12,035 nucleotides of DNA from Candidatus Omnitrophota bacterium (GTDB lineage: Bacteria; Omnitrophota; Gorgyraeia; JACOVV01). A program made the translations under genes and the position numbers. Within the stretch, counting starts at the first letter, position 1, and each line of letters opens with the position of its first letter. A model generated the notes under the pieces. The model had not been told where the DNA came from and made no database searches. It saw only the letters and a program-made list of their open reading frames with translations. This document shows positions 1 to 5,270 of this stretch, piece by piece. The stretch is from the NCBI GenBank assembly GCA_016177145.1, contig JACOVV010000058.1:1-12035 (forward strand), read 5' to 3'.

Positions 1-2
1 CC

Positions 3-1829
3 GCGATGCTGGTTCTGGACCGCGCCAAAGAAGCTCTCGGCGCCGATTCTCTCTGGATTCAGCTTGCCGCAAGAATCCTTCAGCTTCGGATGAATCCGGC
101 GGTGTTTGGGCTGGACATTCTCGCGGATCTGGATGAGAAAATCCGCCAGGCCGCTCAAGGAGCGGTCCGCCAGGCGATGGATCAAGAGACGCCGACCGCT
201 GTTGAAACATTCAGGAAAGAAGTGGATTTGGAAAAAGCGGTTCCGGACGCCGCCCAGCGCGAATCCCTGCTGGCGTACCTCCTCTTTGTGGACCAATTGA
301 TCGAGACGGCCCAGCGGAGCCGGATGCAGCAGTTACTGCCGCTCATTCCGTTGCTCAACGCTACGCTCTTTACACAAATGACTTGGGTTTCAGAGAGTAC
401 TGTTTATAGAACGGTGATGGTTGCGTTGCCGGAAAGAAGTGAAGACAAAACAAAGATGTTACCGTTGCTGGCAATCGCTCTCTATAAAGAAGGAGATATC
501 GAGGGGGCGTACCAGATAAGCGAAGAGGCAGTGAGACCGATTAGGAAAGAAGGAGAAGGGGTGTCATTAACGCCGCAGAAATTCCGCCTCTTACGGCTGG
601 CTGGGGCCATCGCGCGCGCCAGGGAAGAGGCGCATCTGGTCCAGCAAGGACTCACGTTGGCGGTAGAGAGAACCACGCTGATCCCGTTGCCGATGGATGT
701 CAGCCGGGAGATCAACGCGATCGAGCAGGAATTAAGAAATGAAACAGGCGATTGGAAGGAGATAGAGTCAACAACCGTCCCCATGAGCGCTCCAGTGACT
801 GCCGACAGAGCGGATCTGCTCCTCTCCAATAGTGCGGCGCAGGTTCAATTGGGATTCTATCAAGTCATGGAGCAGGCGGCTGCCGGTAACAGAGAAGAGG
901 CATTAGCCATCGCCGGCCGGCTCTTTGACAAGATGCCGGAAAATCCGGCAGTTCTCCAGATCTATCATCTAGTCCTGCTTGCGGCAGGCATCGGAGCGGT
1001 GGGAGAGTACGAACCGTTATTTACTTTATCACTTGAGCAGAAAGAGTCTCTGGCGCGTGTCACGACGGCGGAAGAGTGGGAGCAGACCCGAGAGGAACCG
1101 GTCTGGAGTCAGTTCCTGGGGACCGGCGAGGGGCCTGTGATCGAGGCGGCGATCCGGCGGCATTTACAGAGAAACGAAACCGCTCGCCGCTACGCCGTCG
1201 AATGGAACCTGCCGGAGCTAGGGAGATGGACCGTCAGCGTGAATACCGCCGTTGAGCAAACGATGCTGGCGTCGGTCAATGGAAATGAAGAGGAATTTGG
1301 AAGAAGATCGGCCCTTCACGCGGAAAAAAGAATCGTCATGGATAAATATAACCTCGCGCGGCGGGAAATCGCCGATCTGGAACAGCAATTGCGGCCGGAG
1401 TATGAACATCGTGACCGGTTGGCTCAGGAGGAACGGAATCTTCTCATCGTGGAGGCGGAATTGCAAACGACCCCTCCCGCTCATCTGTTAGACCGGGCCG
1501 CCGCTCTCAGACAGAAAGCGGCTGAACGGAGAGAATGGGTCGAATCCCTGGAGCAGGAGTTGATCTCTGCCGTCGAACAGGCGAGGGCTTTGCGCGAATG
1601 GCTCAATGAAATTCAGAAAGAATTATCGGCGTTTGGTTCCGGAGAGCCGCTCCCTCTGCCGGTCGCTCAGGCCTTATTTAGGATGGTCAGGGAACAGTCG
1701 CCCCTCGATGTGACCCACGCCAGAAACCAATTGGCAATAAGCTACAACCATCAACAGAAGCAGGTAGTTGCTGACCCAATATCACGACAAGACCAGAAAA
1801 TCGACAACTTCCTAGCTGTGGCTTTGTAA
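3..1829 (+). CDS. Large helical protein with C-terminal coiled coil, 5'-truncated by window edge
   Basis: I do not recognise a named family. The frame is already open at base 3 and the first visible residues (MLVLDRAKEAL, from the ATG at 6) are amphipathic helix rather than a signal peptide, so the true start is almost certainly upstream. Numbering from that ATG gives 607 residues to the TAA at 1827. The first ~330 residues are helical with TPR-like stretches (for example LYKEGDIEGAYQISEEAV near residue 160). Residues ~434-555 are rich in E, R, Q, K and L with few prolines, fitting a long coiled coil. The last ~40 residues differ: a segment containing NQLAISYNHQQ (from residue 568) that recurs in the gene starting at 3827, then a short tail ending NFLAVAL. 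It is followed after 11 nt by the HEAT gene, so the two are probably co-transcribed. A structural or scaffold role is a guess; that it is a real coding region is well supported by length and composition. Confidence 0.85.
   Translation, partial: AMLVLDRAKEALGADSLWIQLAARILQLRMNPAVFGLDILADLDEKIRQAAQGAVRQAMDQETPTAVETFRKEVDLEKAVPDAAQRESLLAYLLFVDQLIETAQRSRMQQLLPLIPLLNATLFTQMTWVSESTVYRTVMVALPERSEDKTKMLPLLAIALYKEGDIEGAYQISEEAVRPIRKEGEGVSLTPQKFRLLRLAGAIARAREEAHLVQQGLTLAVERTTLIPLPMDVSREINAIEQELRNETGDWKEIESTTVPMSAPVTADRADLLLSNSAAQVQLGFYQVMEQAAAGNREEALAIAGRLFDKMPENPAVLQIYHLVLLAAGIGAVGEYEPLFTLSLEQKESLARVTTAEEWEQTREEPVWSQFLGTGEGPVIEAAIRRHLQRNETARRYAVEWNLPELGRWTVSVNTAVEQTMLASVNGNEEEFGRRSALHAEKRIVMDKYNLARREIADLEQQLRPEYEHRDRLAQEERNLLIVEAELQTTPPAHLLDRAAALRQKAAERREWVESLEQELISAVEQARALREWLNEIQKELSAFGSGEPLPLPVAQALFRMVREQSPLDVTHARNQLAISYNHQQKQVVADPISRQDQKIDNFLAVAL
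1708..1757 (+). repeat. Direct repeat, left copy (flanks HEAT gene)
   Basis: This segment encodes most of DVTHARNQLAISYNHQQ near the end of the first gene. It aligns without gaps to 3864-3913; I count 39 of 50 bases identical, and both copies are read in the same codon phase. Weaker similarity continues a little on both sides. The two copies lie 2156 bp apart and bracket the AT-rich HEAT gene. Confidence 0.75.
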
Positions 1830-1830
1830 A

Positions 1831-1840
1831 GGAGATAAAG
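1831..1840 (+). promoter_or_regulatory. Ribosome binding site for the HEAT gene
   Basis: An AAGGAG-type Shine-Dalgarno core directly follows the TAA of the upstream gene (1827-1829) and sits about 7 nt before the ATG at 1841. It is the only clear one among the internal junctions of this four-gene run and supports the 1841 start. Confidence 0.6.
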
Positions 1841-3820
1841 ATGACCTTCCATAAACAATTCACCATGGGTACTAAAATAATTGCCATGGCTCTTGTAAAC
1901 ACACAAATTCTTTGCAGATGTCTTTCTCCTTCCCCAAGCGCTAATACTCTTGCTCCTCGATCTAACTCAACAGGTATAAGAATTCAGGTCGTACAAGAAA
2001 CGTATCACGAAGAAATTATTAGAAAACAAAGAAAGGAGACGATTGTAATCTTGCTTATTCCCTTAAGTATCTTGACTGGATGTACAGAGATAATTACGGG
2101 ACATCCGATCAAAGCTATTATAACAACGATAGGTGGGTTTGGTGTTGCTACTGCTATTCTCTTCGTGAGTTGGAGGGTGTTTTTTCCAGTCAGCTGGTAC
2201 GCATGGAGGTTAAAGAGTCTCGACGAAAATGTCAGACAGAAAGCAGTTGATGCTTTGAGCAACCTTAGGGATTCAAGAACCATCAGGATACTGATAAAGA
2301 CATTAAAAGATAGAAGTAGTTCTGTGCGAGATAAAGGATATAAGTCATTAATTCAATTAGGGTGGACACCTAGTAACGAAGAGGAAAAGATTAATTTCTT
2401 TATTGCCAAGAAAGCTTGGGCCGAGCTAGCCCAAATGGGTGAAATTATCGTAGGGCCATTGATAAAAATGTTAGAAGATCCCGATAGTAAGGTGCGAGAG
2501 GGAGCGGTTACGACGTTAGGTGAAATTGGAAGTAGACAAGCCATAGAACCATTGATATCAACATTGAGAGATCCTGATAGTAGCGTGCGAATGAATGCTG
2601 TAACGGTGTTAGGTAAATTTGGAGATCTGAGAGCCGTTGAGTCCTTAATAACTCTGTGGGACAATAGATATGATTTTAACGTTTCCAGCATAAGAGACAC
2701 CAATCAACAAGAGCGATTCCGAATAGAACGACAGAATGTAGTTAAAGCAGTAAGTCAGACGGCAGTAAGTCAGATGAATAATCCACGAGTGGTAGAATTT
2801 CTGATAAAAATGCTTAGTAGTGGATTAGACGACGAAGTAGAATCAAGTGTGATCAAAGCATTAGGCGTATTAAAAAATCCAAGAGCTGCAACACCAATAA
2901 AACGTAAACTATCCGAAACTAAATCTATGCCCGTGGCACTTAGCGCAATTGATGCATTAATTAATATTGGAGAGCCTATAGACACAGAACCTGTCATGTC
3001 GTTAATACAAAGATTGGTAAGCAAAGATTCCTGGGTGCGAAAGATGGGTGCAGAAGCGTTAGGTCGAATAGGAGACTTGCGCGCAGTAGAGCCATTGATA
3101 GAACTATTATTAAAAGAAAAAGATCGAAACATTGGAGTACGACATAGTGCAGAAATGGCACTGAGTAAAATGAGAAGTTCACGGGCTACAGAAGCGTTGA
3201 TAGAAGTTTTAGAAAGTAGAAAAGAAGGTAGAGATAGATACATTGAATCGAATTTGGTTGTAGCGTTAGGTAATACAGGGGATCCACGAATTGTAGAACC
3301 ATTGATAAACATATTAAAAGATCCCTTTGCTAGTGGACCTGGGTGTAAAGAAGCGGCTAAAATATTAGGGGATATGGGTGACTTGAGGGCTATTGAACCA
3401 CTAACAGATGCTTTAAACGATCGTTATGATGATGTACGGGAGCAAGCGGCTGAGTCGTTAGTTCGATTTAATTGGCGACCTAATAATGAGAGAGAAAAAG
3501 CTATTTTTTTAATTGCTGTGAAAGACTGGAATAGAGTAGTCACAATGGGTGAGAGCGCCGTAGGGCCTTTGATAAACACATTGGGAGATAATGTTGTCAT
3601 AGAGGAGGTAACTGAAACATTGGGACGGATTGGCGCTCCAGAGGCATTAATGTCATTACAAAGAGCACTATCTCGTGAAAGTCCTACGGTTATACTAGGA
3701 GTGGATAATGATGCTTATGAGGTACCTAGTAACAGGTACATAGCCATACAGCATGCTATAGTTACGATAAAATCTAACATGGGCAAACGGGCCAACGTAG
3801 CCATGGTCCTAGCATTGTAA
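1841..3820 (+). CDS. HEAT-repeat protein with N-terminal membrane segments
   Basis: An alpha-solenoid protein of 659 residues, presumably a protein-binding scaffold; no enzyme motif is visible. Residues ~1-45 are signal-like (KIIAMALVNTQILC, then ANTLAPRSNS). Two hydrophobic stretches follow, ~67-80 and ~91-115; the first ends in LTGC (78-81), a lipobox-like motif oddly far from the start. From ~125 to the end are roughly a dozen ~31-residue HEAT units, as in GDLRAVEPLIELL and DSSVRMNAVTVLGKFGDLRA. Two units carry a matching insert of the form W-P-NE-EK, IA, W, MGE, VGPLI (residues ~174-213 and ~544-583), a variant I know from other bacterial and archaeal HEAT proteins. The gene is visibly AT-richer than its neighbours (19 of 60 G+C in 2341-2400, against 35 of 60 in 1501-1560 and 34 of 60 in 4021-4080). 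It ends VAMVLAL. Flanking direct repeats suggest it was inserted. The HEAT call is firm; localisation and role are inferred. Confidence 0.88.
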   Translation: MTFHKQFTMGTKIIAMALVNTQILCRCLSPSPSANTLAPRSNSTGIRIQVVQETYHEEIIRKQRKETIVILLIPLSILTGCTEIITGHPIKAIITTIGGFGVATAILFVSWRVFFPVSWYAWRLKSLDENVRQKAVDALSNLRDSRTIRILIKTLKDRSSSVRDKGYKSLIQLGWTPSNEEEKINFFIAKKAWAELAQMGEIIVGPLIKMLEDPDSKVREGAVTTLGEIGSRQAIEPLISTLRDPDSSVRMNAVTVLGKFGDLRAVESLITLWDNRYDFNVSSIRDTNQQERFRIERQNVVKAVSQTAVSQMNNPRVVEFLIKMLSSGLDDEVESSVIKALGVLKNPRAATPIKRKLSETKSMPVALSAIDALINIGEPIDTEPVMSLIQRLVSKDSWVRKMGAEALGRIGDLRAVEPLIELLLKEKDRNIGVRHSAEMALSKMRSSRATEALIEVLESRKEGRDRYIESNLVVALGNTGDPRIVEPLINILKDPFASGPGCKEAAKILGDMGDLRAIEPLTDALNDRYDDVREQAAESLVRFNWRPNNEREKAIFLIAVKDWNRVVTMGESAVGPLINTLGDNVVIEEVTETLGRIGAPEALMSLQRALSRESPTVILGVDNDAYEVPSNRYIAIQHAIVTIKSNMGKRANVAMVLAL

Positions 3821-3826
3821 TCACTA

Positions 3827-4258
3827 ATGATGATTGCGATACTAATGATACTAACGTCTCCCAATGTGACCAACGCCGGCAACCAGTTGGCGGTGAGTAA
3901 AAATCATCAACAGAGCCGGCCGGTGGCAGAGGCGCAGAAGCATTGGGCGATTCACCGGTTTGAGGAAGCAAGGGCCGGTTATGCCAAGGCGATTCAAGAG
4001 AAGAAAACGGTGGACCAACAAGTGGATGAACTGACAGCCAAGGGCGTTTCCTTGTCGGAAGCGGAGAATGCCCGGAAAGCGGCCGAAGCGCGCGTAGCTG
4101 AAGCAAAGGCCGCTCTGGATCAGGCCGAAACCGGTTACGCCGCGGAGACAGATCATACACGGCAATCCTTCCGCGCAATGAAAGATGCCGCAAGCGCCAC
4201 CTTGCCGACCACCCGGCAAGAGCAAATCGAAGACGAAGCCCTCGTCTTGGCGCTGTAA
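3827..4258 (+). CDS. Short coiled-coil protein, possibly the detached C-terminus of the first gene
   Basis: A 143-residue product starting 6 nt after the previous stop with no Shine-Dalgarno sequence, so translation would rely on coupling. Residues 1-12 are hydrophobic (MMIAILMILTSP) and could be a short signal or anchor. Residues ~13-33 contain NQLAVSKNHQQ, matching the end of the first gene (1707 onward). Residues ~35-125 are dominated by A, E, K, Q and R with no proline, a strong coiled-coil profile (ARKAAEARVAEAKAALDQAE). The tail ends EALVLAL. G+C content resembles the first gene, not the HEAT gene between them. I do not recognise a family. My preferred reading is that residues 13-143 were once the C-terminal part of the first protein; an independent small exported coiled-coil protein is the alternative. 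Confidence 0.7.
   Translation: MMIAILMILTSPNVTNAGNQLAVSKNHQQSRPVAEAQKHWAIHRFEEARAGYAKAIQEKKTVDQQVDELTAKGVSLSEAENARKAAEARVAEAKAALDQAETGYAAETDHTRQSFRAMKDAASATLPTTRQEQIEDEALVLAL
3864..3913 (+). repeat. Direct repeat, right copy (flanks HEAT gene)
   Basis: Right-hand partner of 1708-1757, encoding NVTNAGNQLAVSKNHQQ at the start of the coiled-coil gene. The longest clean block shared with the left copy is CATCAACAG. The 22% divergence means the duplication is not recent, or that one copy has since drifted toward the AT-richer composition of the insert. Confidence 0.75.
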
Positions 4259-4264
4259 ATCCCA

Positions 4265-4954
4265 ATGCTGATCCTCGTCGTCTCACTTCTTTTATTAACC
4301 GGCCCGCAGGGACAATCCCCGCGGCACGACGCGCTCAGTCCATCGTCATCTATTCCGCCGAAAGAAGAAAAAGAGAAAAAACCATTCAAGATCGCAGTGG
4401 CGCCGACGGCAAAGAATTCTGCTAGTATGGGAACCCTTCTCCCGGAATTTGCGGGGGATTTCCCGCCGTCCGGAGCGGTACCGGTCCGATTCCCACGGCC
4501 TCCCGCTCATTCAATGACTTCTGATGAGCTCCGGCAACTAACGAATAAAATCACTGAGCAGATTGACGGATTGCTCAGATCGTCTGACCTGATCACGGAT
4601 CAGAATGTTTTTATTATATTGGAAGAAGTTCGACGGTTTCCGGGAAACAATCCGATGAATCTTTTTATCCTTGAACTGATCCGTGTCCACAATACACAGA
4701 AGCGAACGGCCATCGCAAGTGATAGCAGCAGAGGTTTCAGGATTCTTCGCGCGGGGCCGCGCCAAACAACACAACAAACAGCTCTCAGTTCTTCGGAAAG
4801 CGGAAAAATTGCTCAATGGATTCTCTTGTTGGAAGGTGTAACAGAAATCCTAAGAGTAGATTATCGGGTTTCTGAAAATAACCTGGAAGCGCTTAAAGCG
4901 GCGGCAGAAAAAATTAAGCTTAAGGTCAGGCGGCAAACCGAAGAAGCCCTGTAG
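4265..4954 (+). CDS. Hypothetical exported protein
   Basis: A 229-residue protein of unknown family. Residues 1-12 are strongly hydrophobic (MLILVVSLLLLT) with no positively charged N-region, so this is a weak or atypical signal peptide unless the real start lies elsewhere. Residues ~18-85 are proline- and serine-rich and low in predicted structure (ALSPSSS, PSGAVPVRFPRPP). Residues ~84-229 look alpha-helical (TSDELRQLTNKITEQIDGLL, NLEALKAAAEKIKLKV), with no cysteine and no catalytic motif that I can see. It starts 6 nt after the preceding stop with no Shine-Dalgarno sequence, the same spacing as the junction before it, and is the last gene of the run. It ends TEEAL. A periplasmic or surface-anchored helper of the upstream coiled-coil proteins is possible but unsupported beyond position. 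Confidence 0.72.
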   Translation: MLILVVSLLLLTGPQGQSPRHDALSPSSSIPPKEEKEKKPFKIAVAPTAKNSASMGTLLPEFAGDFPPSGAVPVRFPRPPAHSMTSDELRQLTNKITEQIDGLLRSSDLITDQNVFIILEEVRRFPGNNPMNLFILELIRVHNTQKRTAIASDSSRGFRILRAGPRQTTQQTALSSSESGKIAQWILLLEGVTEILRVDYRVSENNLEALKAAAEKIKLKVRRQTEEAL

Positions 4955-5018
4955 GAAGAATTGTGGACGTCCCTGCTAGGTAAAATTTGTCTTTATCCCT
5001 CTTACTCGATGTTTACGC

Positions 5019-5048
5019 TTGACAGAACCTTCCTTTATAAAGTACCAT
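5019..5048 (+). promoter_or_regulatory. Possible sigma70 promoter upstream of the giant HEAT gene
   Basis: A perfect TTGACA (5019-5024) is followed after 18 nt by TACCAT (5043-5048), four of six matches to the -10 consensus. A transcript from here would cross the 5179-5212 hairpin before reaching the gene at 5271. The -10 box is weak, so the call is tentative. Confidence 0.35.
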
Positions 5049-5178
5049 TAAAGTCACTGTTGATCTGGCGGTGTCGGGGGAGCAAGGGACTGGTAATCTT
5101 GAGATCATAGCAGCGAACGAAGTCAAAGAGGATTTCCTCGACAATGCGGGTATTTTTTTTCACGATCGGCGCAGTCTT
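5041..5178 (+). pseudogene. Possible eroded 3' end of a lost gene
   Basis: The frame containing 5041 reads through a plausible protein segment (VTVDLAVSGEQGTGNLEII, then AANEVKEDFLDNAGIFF) with ordinary composition but no good start and a stop just upstream (5038-5040). It then reaches a run of eight T (5153-5160). Adding one T there would end the frame at the TAA of 5178-5180, immediately before the terminator-like hairpin, where a real gene should end. One base added near 5050 would extend it upstream through LDRTFLYKVPLK. I do not recognise the family. This could be coincidence; the open frame in this register overlaps the next gene start and has no Shine-Dalgarno site, so I do not call it intact. 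Confidence 0.25.
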
Positions 5179-5214
5179 AAATCCATGAACGGAAATAAAA
5201 GTTCATGGATTTTT
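5179..5214 (+). terminator. Intrinsic terminator or attenuator hairpin
   Basis: A perfect 12-bp stem, AAATCCATGAAC (5179-5190) with GTTCATGGATTT (5201-5212), has a 10-nt A-rich loop and is followed by a short T tract and, after CG, four more T. It most simply ends transcription of the four-gene run. It lies 59 nt before the giant gene, so it could also attenuate a transcript started near 5055. Confidence 0.75.
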
Positions 5215-5256
5215 CGTTTTGCAGCGGGTTATTTTATTCATAACAGATTTTCTTAC

Positions 5257-5261
5257 GGAGG
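5257..5261 (+). promoter_or_regulatory. Ribosome binding site of the giant HEAT gene
   Basis: GGAGG with a 9-nt spacer to the ATG at 5271. It fixes the start, which also gives a standard signal peptide. Confidence 0.75.
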
Positions 5262-5270
5262 AAACCGGCC

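Larger units (their letters stand above)
4955..5270. other. Intergenic region, 316 bp
   Basis: No intact gene. It contains a weak sigma70-like promoter (5019-5048), a short protein-like relic (5041-5178), a strong hairpin with a T tract (5179-5214), and the Shine-Dalgarno site of the giant HEAT gene (5257-5261). Confidence 0.6.

Noticed and set aside
2770..3312. 180-codon open frame on the - strand across the HEAT gene
   Set aside because: Repeated serine-, asparagine- and isoleucine-rich translation mirrors the HEAT repeat on the other strand; no ribosome site.
1708..3913. The flanking direct repeats as the target-site duplication of a transposon
   Set aside because: They are too long and too diverged (78%), have no terminal inverted repeats, and no transposase or integrase lies between them. 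Recombination-based insertion fits better.
3774..4286. 170-codon open frame on the - strand
   Set aside because: Antisense to the coiled-coil gene. Its arginine-, proline- and leucine-rich translation is typical of a shadow frame over GC-rich coding DNA.
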